Source: Lachnospiraceae bacterium
Lineage (GTDB): Bacteria; Bacillota; Clostridia; Lachnospirales; Lachnospiraceae
Reading direction: 5' to 3'
DNA: 44,092 nucleotides
NCBI GenBank assembly: GCA_016282595.1
Contig: JAEEKV010000136.1
Location: 1-44,092 of the forward strand
The translations under genes and the position numbers were made by a program. The notes beneath the pieces are model-generated. The model was given only the letters and a program-made list of their open reading frames with translations, was not told where the DNA came from and searched no databases. The stretch's first letter is position 1; every line of letters starts with the position of its first letter. Positions 9,214-17,813 of the stretch are shown piece after piece.

Positions 9214-9281
9214 ATCATACCATTGATATACCGGTTTGAAAATTCGATTGCTTTTATCGTTAGCGATAACTAACTTTTATC
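9214..9281 (-). promoter_or_regulatory. Promoter of metQ region with candidate LysR-type (T-N11-A) box
   Basis: Minus: GATAAAAGTTAGTTATC (9265-9281), CGATA (9255-9259), AATTTTCAA (9236-9244), -10 TATGAT (9214-9219); same layout as 11719-11786. Confidence 0.7.
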
Positions 9282-9293
9282 ACGACATATAAA

Positions 9294-10127
9294 TCATGCT
9301 TCGCCTATCACTTCCTCGATCCACTCTCCCACGATCCTGGTCAGCTTCATCCGCTGTCCCACAAAGCTGTGATTGCTCTTTATGGACCGATAGGTTATAT
9401 GTCCGCCTGCCTCCCTGAGTTTTTCAGACAGGGGACGCAGCATCTTATCCGGCGGTGCAACTGTGTCAAGGGATGCTTCAACAAGCAGAACATTGCGCTT
9501 TGCTAGTGCCTCATAATGATACAAAATGCTGAGCTTATGCTGGTTATTCAAAGCATTTTCATACACCTCGCTGGCGGAACTCATCTTCAGGCACTGCCCC
9601 TCTGTCTCGATCATCAGAAACAGATCCTTCTCCATCTTATACCGAAAGGCTGTCGCAATATCATAGGCTGCCATGGCCGCAACACCCCTGATAAAGGATA
9701 ACTCCTTCGCCGCATTGAGCACCGTCTGTCCGCCCATACTGTGTCCAACCAGAAAGATGTTGTCCGTATCGATCGCATACTGCTCTGTGATCGCGGCATT
9801 ATGCGCCCACTTGGTTACGGCGATGATGTCATCCTTCAGATTCGTAAACAGGTATTCACCGTCACTTCCCCAGGCTCCTCTGTGATTCATATGGATCACA
9901 ACGCAGCCCATTCTCATGAGAGCCAGCTCCAGGTCGTTATTCGTGGTATAACCGGGAAAACCGTGCGTCATGATGACGGTAGGATAGGGGCCCGGAATCC
10001 TTTTATCCGGCTGCAAAAGATATCCGTAGATATGGCAACCGCCACTGACGATATTCAGTTCAAAGATTTCCGGAAACAGATCCTGCTCATCGGATTCAAA
10101 TTCCACAAATGCATTTGCCGCTTTCAT
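9294..10127 (-). CDS. Alpha/beta hydrolase
   Basis: Nucleophile elbow VGHSMGGQTV, GFPGYTTNNDLELA, HMNHRGAWGSDGEY; GGAGG before ATG at 10127. Confidence 0.88.
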   Translation of the reverse strand: MKAANAFVEFESDEQDLFPEIFELNIVSGGCHIYGYLLQPDKRIPGPYPTVIMTHGFPGYTTNNDLELALMRMGCVVIHMNHRGAWGSDGEYLFTNLKDDIIAVTKWAHNAAITEQYAIDTDNIFLVGHSMGGQTVLNAAKELSFIRGVAAMAAYDIATAFRYKMEKDLFLMIETEGQCLKMSSASEVYENALNNQHKLSILYHYEALAKRNVLLVEASLDTVAPPDKMLRPLSEKLREAGGHITYRSIKSNHSFVGQRMKLTRIVGEWIEEVIGEA

Positions 10128-10149
10128 TTTTCTCCTCCACATTTCCAAA

Positions 10150-10181
10150 ACAGACAGAATCCCGGCAAATGAGACCGGGAT
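10150..10181 (-). terminator. Probable intrinsic terminator downstream of metY-like gene
   Basis: Hairpin ATCCCGG..CCGGGAT followed on minus strand by TCTGTCTGTTTT (imperfect U tract). Confidence 0.5.
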
Positions 10182-10211
10182 CCTTTCTATATGGCATATT
10201 TGATGGTTTCC

Positions 10212-11495
10212 TTATCTGATGGCTGCAAATCCATTCTCCAGATCTGCAATGATGTCGTCCACATGCTCTGTTCCGATGGAAAGACGAATGGTGTTCTTCC
10301 TGATACCGGTATCGAGAAGGTCTTCCTCGGAAAGCTGGGAATGCGTCGTGGATGCCGGATGGATCACAAGGCTCTTCACATCTGCTACGTTTGCAAGCAG
10401 GGAGAAGATCTTCAGATTGTCAATGAACTTCCATGCTTCCTGCTCGCCACCCTTGATATCGAAGGTAAAAATGGAGGCTCCGCCGTTGGGGAAGTATTTC
10501 TTGTAAAGCTCGTGGTCCGGATGATCCTCGATCTGGGGATGATTTACTTTTTCCACCTGAGGATGCTTGGAAAGATACTCTACGATCTTTTTCGTATTCT
10601 CCGCATGTCTTTCCACTCTCAGGGAAAGGGTCTCAACGCCCTGCAAAAGCAAAAATGCATTGAAGGGTGAGATCGCTGCGCCGGTGTCGCGGAGCAGGAT
10701 GGTGCGGATATAGGTTACGAAGGCTGCGGGACCAAGTGCATCATAGAATGCCAGGCCGTGATAGCTGGGGTTGGGCTCTGTGATGTTCGGATATTTCCCG
10801 CTGGCCTTGAAATCAAACTTACCGGACTCTACGATGATACCGCCAAGGGTGGTTCCGTGACCGCCGAGGAACTTGGTAGCGGAGTGTACCACAATGTCTG
10901 CGCCATGCTCAAAAGGTCTGATCAGGTAAGGCGTTCCGAAGGTGTTATCCACAACTACCGGAAGTCCGTGCTTATGAGCGATCTCGGAAATCGCATCAAT
11001 ATCGGGAATATCACTGTTGGGATTTCCAAGCGTCTCGAGATAGATGGCCTTGGTGTTATCCTGAATGGCCGCCTCCAGCTGCTCCAGATTGTGCGCATCC
11101 ACGAAGGTGGTATCGATTCCGTACAGGGGAAGGGTATTGGAAAGCAGGTTAAAGCTTCCGCCGTAGATGGTCTTCTGTGCTACAATGTGCTCACCCTTGG
11201 TTGCCAGTGCCTGAATGGTGTAATCAATGGCTGCTGCTCCGGATGCAACCGCAAGTGCTGCACTGCCACCCTCCAATGCTGCAACTCTTTGCTCTAAAAC
11301 GCCCTGAGTCGAGTTGGTGATCCTTCCGTAAACGTTGCCGCCTGCCGCAAGACTGAAACGGTCTGCTGCATCCTTGCTGTTATGAAATACATAGGAGGTG
11401 GTCTGGTAAATGGGAACCGCTCTGGAATCGGTTGCGGGATCCGCCTGCTCCTGTCCAACGTGCAACTGTAATGTCTCAAATCTATAATCGCTCAT
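10212..11495 (-). CDS. O-acetylhomoserine sulfhydrylase (MetY-like) PLP enzyme
   Basis: YRFETLQLHVGQEQADPATDSRAVPIYQTTSYVF, VDNTFGTPYLIRPFEHGADIVVHSATKFLGGHGTT; AGGAG before ATG at 11495. Confidence 0.92.
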   Translation of the reverse strand: MSDYRFETLQLHVGQEQADPATDSRAVPIYQTTSYVFHNSKDAADRFSLAAGGNVYGRITNSTQGVLEQRVAALEGGSAALAVASGAAAIDYTIQALATKGEHIVAQKTIYGGSFNLLSNTLPLYGIDTTFVDAHNLEQLEAAIQDNTKAIYLETLGNPNSDIPDIDAISEIAHKHGLPVVVDNTFGTPYLIRPFEHGADIVVHSATKFLGGHGTTLGGIIVESGKFDFKASGKYPNITEPNPSYHGLAFYDALGPAAFVTYIRTILLRDTGAAISPFNAFLLLQGVETLSLRVERHAENTKKIVEYLSKHPQVEKVNHPQIEDHPDHELYKKYFPNGGASIFTFDIKGGEQEAWKFIDNLKIFSLLANVADVKSLVIHPASTTHSQLSEEDLLDTGIRKNTIRLSIGTEHVDDIIADLENGFAAIR

Positions 11496-11599
11496 GATAA
11501 ATTCTCCTTTTCTGTTATGTTTATGTTTTCTTTTTTGTATGATTATGATCACCTGCTGTTTGTGATCCGGGTTGTCAGTGTTTTTGTCTTGGTGTCTTT

Positions 11600-11689
11600 T
11601 TACATACACATCTGCATGCTTTGACACATTCGGATGTCCTGACACATTCGCATCTCATAATACAATTTTACGATCCTGGTACTGTCCAT
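11600..11689 (-). CDS. Putative Met/Cys-rich leader peptide (29 aa) MDSTRIVKLYYEMRMCQDIRMCQSMQMCM
   Basis: GGGAGGT Shine-Dalgarno before ATG; three in-frame 18-nt repeats encoding EMRMCQ/DIRMCQ/SMQMCM; directly upstream of metY-like gene. Confidence 0.78.
   Translation of the reverse strand: MDSTRIVKLYYEMRMCQDIRMCQSMQMCM
11603..11656 (-). repeat. Three imperfect 18-nt tandem repeats within leader ORF
   Basis: GAGATGCGAATGTGTCAG / GACATCCGAATGTGTCAA / AGCATGCAGATGTGTATG. Confidence 0.85.
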
Positions 11690-11718
11690 CTTTTGTACCT
11701 CCCTCTCTTGATGTGCCC

Positions 11719-11786
11719 ATCATATCATCTGGCGCCCATCTTGAAAATTACGGGGATTCTATCGTCGGTGATAAACGCTGCTTATC
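11719..11786 (-). promoter_or_regulatory. Promoter of metY-like gene with candidate LysR-type (T-N11-A) box
   Basis: Minus: GATAAGCAGCGTTTATC (11770-11786), CGATA (11760-11764), AATTTTCAA, -10 TATGAT (11719-11724); 45 bp box to -10, identical to metQ promoter. Confidence 0.7.
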
Positions 11787-11797
11787 GCAAAAATGAT

Positions 11798-11826
11798 ATA
11801 AAAAAGGGAACGGTGTTTCCGTTCCC
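11798..11826 (-). terminator. Intrinsic terminator of zinc-ribbon lipoprotein gene
   Basis: GGGAACGG-AAACA-CCGTTCCC followed by TTTTTT on minus strand. Confidence 0.85.
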
Positions 11827-12695
11827 TAGTCTTTCTTATGTCCGCAGGAGGAACAAAACTTCCCTTCGTTCTCCTGCCCGCATTCCGGACAAATCCATGC
11901 CCCCTCGCTGCTACTGCCTTCCTCCCCGGGCTGGGCCTCATCCTCGTTATAATACTGATTGTAGGCTTCAGCCAGAACACTTCTGATAGAAAGGATGGTC
12001 TCCATTCCGTCCCCCGGCATTTCATCCGAGGTAACACGCACCATATTCCCTTTTCCATCCGGGAACTTCAAAACAAAGTACGCTCCCTCTAATCCATCAC
12101 CATCCGTCCAGTCTGCAATGCCCTGACTTCTTACAATATACATACAGCTGTCCCAGGTCTGCTCCGGTACCAGGCAGCAGGACATCTTTTCGTCCCGGTC
12201 ATCTTCTTGGCGATATCTGGCAAGGATCATTCCTTGCCCTTCTTCCCGCTCATACAACACATACTCGTCGTGACCGTCTCCTCCATCCGTTGCAACGGTT
12301 TTCTCATAGAAATCAAATTCCATATTGTTCGGATTGATCTCATCTTCCAGATTGGCCGGAGCTTCAGGAAGGTGGGCATCCGGATCATATTCCATACTGT
12401 TTCTGGAGGAGACAGAAAGGGTTACATCGTGATCCGGCATGGTAAATTCAAACACATACCCGTGGGCATTATCAAAGCTTTGCTTCAGCTCCACATCCGG
12501 ATCACAGGAAAACCGGTAATCCGTATCCGTTGCGACCATATCATAATATACGGTCACCCGTTCTCCCGGAGCGTAAGACTTCTTTGGGGATTCAAAGCCA
12601 TAACCGTCAAACACCAGCTTGTACTTTTGCTGCCCGCATCCCAAAAGACCCATGACCATCATCACTCCTATCAGAATCTGTAACACCCTTCTCAT
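11826..12695 (-). CDS. Lipoprotein with C-terminal zinc ribbon
   Basis: Lipobox MGLLGCGQ; C-terminal CPECGQENEGKFCSSCGHKKD. Confidence 0.8.
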   Translation of the reverse strand: MRRVLQILIGVMMVMGLLGCGQQKYKLVFDGYGFESPKKSYAPGERVTVYYDMVATDTDYRFSCDPDVELKQSFDNAHGYVFEFTMPDHDVTLSVSSRNSMEYDPDAHLPEAPANLEDEINPNNMEFDFYEKTVATDGGDGHDEYVLYEREEGQGMILARYRQEDDRDEKMSCCLVPEQTWDSCMYIVRSQGIADWTDGDGLEGAYFVLKFPDGKGNMVRVTSDEMPGDGMETILSIRSVLAEAYNQYYNEDEAQPGEEGSSSEGAWICPECGQENEGKFCSSCGHKKD

Positions 12696-12718
12696 CCGCT
12701 TTTCCTTCCGCAATGTAA

Positions 12719-14134
12719 TCACTTCTGTGATAGCCATTCCTGATACACCGCCTCTGTTTCCCCGGCAGTGGCGCCGCTGACATAGTAGTTGGTTCCGTCA
12801 GTGGTTACAATATGAATATACACCTTTTCCTGTGGTGCAAGAAAGACCTTGCAGCCGTTTTTTTCATTCACGATAAAATTGCCCTTCAAAAGGGTATCCA
12901 TACCCACACCGCTGGTTCGCATCATTTGCAGCTCATGCACATCCTCGCCCCATTCAACGCTTTCAACGGCATCCGCCGGGATCACATATTCATCCCTCAG
13001 CTGATGGCAGATGAGACTGCCGTTTTCTATGCGAAGTAAGATGGGCGTTGCTTCCACAAGCCCCACCCAGATGATGGATGCAAAGGCAAAAAGAAGCAGA
13101 AGCAGCGAGATGATACCGATGCCCTTTCCAACGGGGTGTCCGATATTCATGGTAGCGCCTATGCCGGCCCGCTTTTCCACCATGATCCGACGATCCCTGG
13201 GATTGCAGTAAAACACTCCGCCGATCCAGTATGCATCATCATCCTGAACCAGCTGCATTTCCTTGTGATAACGCTCCTCGATTCTTTGTCCGGTCCTGAC
13301 GAAAATCACAAGTTCAACCATCATCAGCACCAAATAAAGCAGCATACCTACAACCACAAGCAGATTGGAATACCGGATCAAAATTGCAATCAGAGAAACC
13401 AGCAGATATGCATCATTCACCCAAAGAAAAGCTGCAAACAGATTGGCCTGATTTTTCTTTTTGGCTCTGTTATAGTTGGCGTTGATATCGCTGTCCGTAG
13501 AGATCACATCATTTTTCAAACGGTCCATGAAAAAACCGCAGATTGTGATCAGTATCCCGGTAAGAAGCATACAGCCCGCAAAGATGGTTGCGAAAAATCC
13601 ACCGCTTGTATGGGAAGCAAATCGCAGCACTCCCAGATCCGACAACAGGGTGATGAGAAAAAGGAGCACTCCCACCAGATTCGGAACCAGCATGGCAGTT
13701 TTACTCATGGCATGCACATTTCCGGCAGTCTTCAGATCCACATAGCTGATCCCCTTCTCCAGGGTAAGTCCCAGGCTTTTTTTCACCGTCATCATTTCCC
13801 TATGACCGAGGACATAGGGTATCATAATGAGAAAAATAGTAAGATAGATAAAGCACATCCAGGTAAAGGTCTGTAAAAACATGCCCCGCAAAAACAACAG
13901 GATGCAGGAGATCACCGTACAACCAAAAGAGATCATAAGGGCCTGTTTACGATGCTTTGCCGTGATCCTTTCCACGTCTTCCCGAACGCCCTCCTGCAGA
14001 AACTCCTTTCGCATATTTATGCCCAGGATCTGCTTACGCTCCATCCACTTTTTCGGATACAGATAAAAATATAAGATCCAAACTGTGGGAACGATACAGA
14101 TAAACATCGTCCCTCCGAACATCATACTGCTCAT
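12719..14134 (-). CDS. Multi-pass membrane protein (DUF1648/DUF5808-like)
   Basis: Multiple TM segments; YWIGGVFYCNPRDRRIMVEKRAGIGATMNIGHP resembles DUF5808; downstream of GntR gene. Confidence 0.72.
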   Translation of the reverse strand: MSSMMFGGTMFICIVPTVWILYFYLYPKKWMERKQILGINMRKEFLQEGVREDVERITAKHRKQALMISFGCTVISCILLFLRGMFLQTFTWMCFIYLTIFLIMIPYVLGHREMMTVKKSLGLTLEKGISYVDLKTAGNVHAMSKTAMLVPNLVGVLLFLITLLSDLGVLRFASHTSGGFFATIFAGCMLLTGILITICGFFMDRLKNDVISTDSDINANYNRAKKKNQANLFAAFLWVNDAYLLVSLIAILIRYSNLLVVVGMLLYLVLMMVELVIFVRTGQRIEERYHKEMQLVQDDDAYWIGGVFYCNPRDRRIMVEKRAGIGATMNIGHPVGKGIGIISLLLLLFAFASIIWVGLVEATPILLRIENGSLICHQLRDEYVIPADAVESVEWGEDVHELQMMRTSGVGMDTLLKGNFIVNEKNGCKVFLAPQEKVYIHIVTTDGTNYYVSGATAGETEAVYQEWLSQK

Positions 14135-14148
14135 AGTCAACCTCCATA

Positions 14149-14520
14149 TCACTTTTCCGATCCATAGTATTCAGACACCAGTTCCAGAATCTCCTGCTTC
14201 GGCACCCCGGAAAGTCTCGCTTCGGAGACGATCCTTTTCAGCTCAGTTTTATTCATATCACTGATGCTGCCCTGCTTGGCGATCTCGCTTCTGACCCTGG
14301 CACCGTTCTTTCGATCCGTCATGATATAGCCTTCTGTTTTCAAAAGCTGGTAGGCTTTGCTCACGGTCATGGTGTTGATCCCCATTTCCATGGCAAGGGC
14401 GCGGACCGTAGGGAGCTGCTCCCCTGATGACAGGGATCCGTCAGAGATTCCCATAACGATCTGGTTTCGTATCTGCTGATAGATCGGGACATCCGATAAT
14501 TCATCGATCCGTATGATCAT
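14149..14520 (-). CDS. GntR-family (YtrA-like) transcriptional regulator
   Basis: PIYQQIRNQIVMGISDGSLSSGEQLPTVRALAMEMGINTMTVSKAYQLLKTEGYI, 123 aa. Confidence 0.93.
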   Translation of the reverse strand: MIIRIDELSDVPIYQQIRNQIVMGISDGSLSSGEQLPTVRALAMEMGINTMTVSKAYQLLKTEGYIMTDRKNGARVRSEIAKQGSISDMNKTELKRIVSEARLSGVPKQEILELVSEYYGSEK

Positions 14521-14669
14521 GGTGTTTCCTCCGAATTTAGCAATGCTTTTTTGCTCCGATTTTCATATCGGGCTTTATAACTACCTAAATGGATGATTGT
14601 TTCTGTACATTCATATTATCATGTTTTGGCATTTTATATATTTTCTTTTTTATATTTCAGTCAGGTATT

Positions 14670-15620
14670 TCAGATCTTTGCTCCGGCATCGGAACTGATG
14701 ATGTTTTCTTCTGTTTTGGCGAATGCCGGTTGCGTCCCCTTATCCTTCATCATGATATAGATCGCCAGAGCCGCCATGGGCAGTCCGGAGAGAATGCCCA
14801 CCAGACTAGGGCCTAAAATCATGCGGTCTGCGTATTCCGGTTTCACGATGTAGGCGTAGATGGTCCAGGCATCAATGGAGCCGTGGATCAGTGCCGGCAT
14901 CCAGATGGTCCCTGATTTTTCATAGACATGGTCTGTCAGGATGCCGTAGAAAACTGTGAAAATCGGGAAGACGAACAATCCGAGCACGGGTGCGCCGAAA
15001 TAGTCGTTTCCGTATTCAAAGCCTGCAAAGAGCATGAGGGGCCAGTGCCACACGCCCCAGAGGATGCCGCCGATCACCCGGCCGGTGTTTTTTCCGAAAC
15101 GCTCCTTCAGATAGGGATAAAGGGCGCCTCTCCAGCCGATCTCTTCGCCGATGGCAGTCAGGATATTGAAGATCGGTGCTACGGTCAGTGACATGATGAT
15201 GGTTATGATCACATAGGTCTCCAGGGTAAGGCCCTGTGCCTGCAATTGTGCCATGCCGGCTTCCCCCGCCGCTGCCCGCAGGGACTCAAGACTCGTATCC
15301 AGGTGCGTAGGAAAGATAATAAAGTAGAGCAGTGCGCCCGCCAGGGAAAGCAGTGCCGGAACCCAGATGGAAAAAGCGATCCATTTCAGGTTCTTTTTGA
15401 TCTGCGGGCGGAACCCCATTTTCTTAAAAGAGATCCTTGCGATCAGGACGCCCAGCAGGGGCATGTACATACCTCCCATGACAATGCTACTGAAAATTGC
15501 TTTTCCCTGGGCAGTACCCTGATTTGCAAAAACCGAAGCGATGGTCTCCATGATCCAGCCGCCGGCAAAGGCGATGATCAAAAATATAGTGATCTGTCTT
15601 TTACTGATAGTCCTTTCCAT
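14670..15620 (-). CDS. CPBP-family intramembrane metalloprotease
   Basis: EEIGWRGALYPYL and HWPLMLFAG / ALIHGSIDAW motifs; multiple TMs. Confidence 0.9.
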   Translation of the reverse strand: MERTISKRQITIFLIIAFAGGWIMETIASVFANQGTAQGKAIFSSIVMGGMYMPLLGVLIARISFKKMGFRPQIKKNLKWIAFSIWVPALLSLAGALLYFIIFPTHLDTSLESLRAAAGEAGMAQLQAQGLTLETYVIITIIMSLTVAPIFNILTAIGEEIGWRGALYPYLKERFGKNTGRVIGGILWGVWHWPLMLFAGFEYGNDYFGAPVLGLFVFPIFTVFYGILTDHVYEKSGTIWMPALIHGSIDAWTIYAYIVKPEYADRMILGPSLVGILSGLPMAALAIYIMMKDKGTQPAFAKTEENIISSDAGAKI

Positions 15621-15658
15621 AATGCTACCTCCTTGTTATCTAAAAAGGCTTGTATGTT

Positions 15659-15710
15659 TTGTATTACTCGTCTTAATACAATAAATACACCAAGTTGAAA
15701 ACAATGTCAA
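15659..15710 (-). promoter_or_regulatory. CPBP promoter with palindromic operator
   Basis: Minus TTGACA-N17-TATTTA followed directly by 23-bp palindrome TTGTATTA-AGACGAG-TAATACAA (15659-15681). Confidence 0.7.
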
Positions 15711-15720
15711 TACTTTTTCA

Positions 15721-15753
15721 TAAAAAAACGGGATTGCTGATTCGCAATCCCGT
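15721..15753 (-). terminator. Intrinsic terminator
   Basis: ACGGGATTGC-GAATCA-GCAATCCCGT followed by TTTTTTT on minus strand. Confidence 0.88.
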
Positions 15754-15795
15754 AAGATCTCGTATCTTGATATGTTGTTATTGTCTTTTTGGCTC

Positions 15796-16920
15796 TTAAA
15801 CCTGCACATCAATGGATGGTCCTGCTGCACTATCAAATCCGGTAACTTCAGATCCAGCGGAAATCCGGGGCATGGACAAGGACGATAAATCACCGGAAAA
15901 GCTCCCCATCATATTCCCTGTCATTCCCGGGGTTTGGGAGAACTGTGCCTGCAGCTGCTGATGCCTGATCATATCCTTCAAATAATCCATATCTGCATTT
16001 ACAAGGGCCTTGTTTTCGGAGGCTCTGTGTTTTCGCTTAAGATCTTCTAGTTCTTCCCGGCTCATATGAGGATCCATAACCTCCATGGTCTCAAACAGCT
16101 CCATGGTTTCTTCCAGCTTTTGCAGCTCCTCTTCTCCAAACTCTGCGATCAGCTGATTGAGCTCTGTCAGCATCTTTTCCGTATTCTCTGATTTCCGTTC
16201 AGCCGCTTCCTTTTCCGCCTCATAGATCATCTCGCTGCGCTCTTCGAAAATCTCGTCTTCCTTTTTGGAAGCTGCTTCCTCTCCGGCAGTCACCAACGCA
16301 TTCTTCACGCCGGTAGCGGTTTCTTCCATCTGCTCTAACTTCTCATCCCGCTTTTGAGTTGTAACGATGAGCTCCTCCAGTTCCAGATGATTCTTTTTCT
16401 TTCTGGCTGCCATTTCCATTCGCTTTGCATGGGTCAGTGCCAGCTGAAGTTCCTCGGCATCCCCTTTTCCGGAAGCCACATCCCGCTTGATCTCCATTAC
16501 CTTACGCTTTGCGGACAGCACCGCCCGCCCGGCGCTTTGAGAGGTCTTCGCCTGCCGGATCTTGGTGGCTACCTCCTTATAGTTATAACTGACATGCTCC
16601 TTGTCCTTTTCTTCCTCCTCGCGCTCCCCGGTTTCTGACAGATCCATAAAACCGTTTATCCGATCCTCCGAGGTTGCCGCAAAAGGATTGGTATCCTGTT
16701 TTGCAGTCTCCTGCAGACCACGCAAAAGCTGTCTCATCTTCTGCGTCTGTTTTGTTTTCTCAGATTCCGCCTGACTGAGCAGATCGGAAACCGCATTTGT
16801 AAAGGGCGCATTTTTACCGGAAAGCCTTACATTGGAAGGCTGCTGGGAAGGATTGACGGCGGTGTTTTGCATGCCGTAAGAAAAACCCGGATAGCCCGAG
16901 CCAAATTGTATCGATGTCAT
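15796..16920 (-). CDS. Hypothetical coiled-coil protein
   Basis: 374-aa ORF rich in E/K/Q with helical character; flanked by terminators. Confidence 0.65.
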   Translation of the reverse strand: MTSIQFGSGYPGFSYGMQNTAVNPSQQPSNVRLSGKNAPFTNAVSDLLSQAESEKTKQTQKMRQLLRGLQETAKQDTNPFAATSEDRINGFMDLSETGEREEEEKDKEHVSYNYKEVATKIRQAKTSQSAGRAVLSAKRKVMEIKRDVASGKGDAEELQLALTHAKRMEMAARKKKNHLELEELIVTTQKRDEKLEQMEETATGVKNALVTAGEEAASKKEDEIFEERSEMIYEAEKEAAERKSENTEKMLTELNQLIAEFGEEELQKLEETMELFETMEVMDPHMSREELEDLKRKHRASENKALVNADMDYLKDMIRHQQLQAQFSQTPGMTGNMMGSFSGDLSSLSMPRISAGSEVTGFDSAAGPSIDVQV

Positions 16921-16965
16921 ATTTCTACCTCCCTGTAGATCCCTGCCAAAATCCGTTTCAGCAAA

Positions 16966-17001
16966 AAAGTGAGATAATAAGATTTATCTCACTTTTTATA
17001 T
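16966..17001. terminator. Bidirectional intrinsic terminator
   Basis: AAAAAGTGAGATAA-TAAGA-TTTATCTCACTTTTT. Confidence 0.8.
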
Positions 17002-17049
17002 CGACACTATGCAGGCATTTGTTAACTGCCGATTTGGAATTTTATTATT

Positions 17050-17202
17050 TCACTCAACAACTTCTAACCGCACGTTTCGGATATGGATGGTTGCTGCGGA
17101 GTTTTGATTGCCCATGTTAAACTCAACACGGCCGTTGTCATCGCTCTCATCTGCCTCTCGCATTACCAGCTCATCCACGGGCTTTTCTACATTTTCATGA
17201 TA
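17050..17202 (-). pseudogene. C-terminal remnant of a carbohydrate-binding-module-like protein, in frame after the isochorismatase stop
   Basis: Frame downstream of TAG encodes YHENVEKPVDELVMREADESDDNGRVEFNMGNQNSAATIHIRNVRLEVVE*, resembling the end of a CBM4/9-type domain. Confidence 0.5.
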
Positions 17203-17739
17203 CTATACCACAAATTTCCCGGCTTCACCATCAAAGATATACTCTACGCCCATGGCGCTTAGTTCTTTTCTCATGGCTTTTACCTTTTCCTCCGGGAACC
17301 TTCTCCCTATGCAATCAGTCAGCATTTTGACCTTGATACCTGCTTTTACGGCACCTTTGGCTGTTGCCCCCACACATCCGCATTCATCAAGTCCGCAAAG
17401 AACCATTTCCTGATAGTTTGCTTTTTTCACCTGTTCACGAAATGCTTTGGCTGTAAATGTATCCGATCGATTTTTCTCAAAAAGTAAGTCAGATACGAGA
17501 TCAAGTCCGTCGTAAAGCTCTGCGCCTTCCGTTCCCCGGATGGAAAAACCAACACCCCACATCCATTTGGGTAACACATGCTTAATGTAGATGATGTCGT
17601 ATCCCTTTTCCCGGTAGGATGCAATAGCCTGATTCACCTTGTCAACCAGATCCTTGGTATCATAGGAGAACATCTTTTTTCTCTGACTCCACAGATAGTC
17701 ATTTTGCATATCAATTACCAAAAGTGCTTTCTCGGCCAT
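17203..17739 (-). CDS. Isochorismatase-family cysteine hydrolase
   Basis: LLVIDMQNDYLW, FEKNRSDTFTAKAF, GLDECGCVGATAKGA. Confidence 0.88.
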   Translation of the reverse strand: MAEKALLVIDMQNDYLWSQRKKMFSYDTKDLVDKVNQAIASYREKGYDIIYIKHVLPKWMWGVGFSIRGTEGAELYDGLDLVSDLLFEKNRSDTFTAKAFREQVKKANYQEMVLCGLDECGCVGATAKGAVKAGIKVKMLTDCIGRRFPEEKVKAMRKELSAMGVEYIFDGEAGKFVV

Positions 17740-17813
17740 TTTACTTTTCCTTTCGTGATCCCTCCAAAAACATCTGCTTCATTTTAATACCCCCTCCTTA
17801 GGTTTTTACAATA

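Noticed and set aside
8907-9300. SAM (S-box) riboswitch expected upstream of met genes
   Set aside because: No S-box core sequence was recognised; the leader is explained by the CICC ORF and terminator instead.
11496-11645. ORF track extends the metY-like ORF to 11645 (MSGHPNVSKHADVYVKRHQDKN...)
   Set aside because: The first 50 residues are low-complexity Lys/His/Ile, start from a GTG inside the leader ORF, and a good AGGAG precedes MSDYRFETLQ, which matches the family N-terminus.
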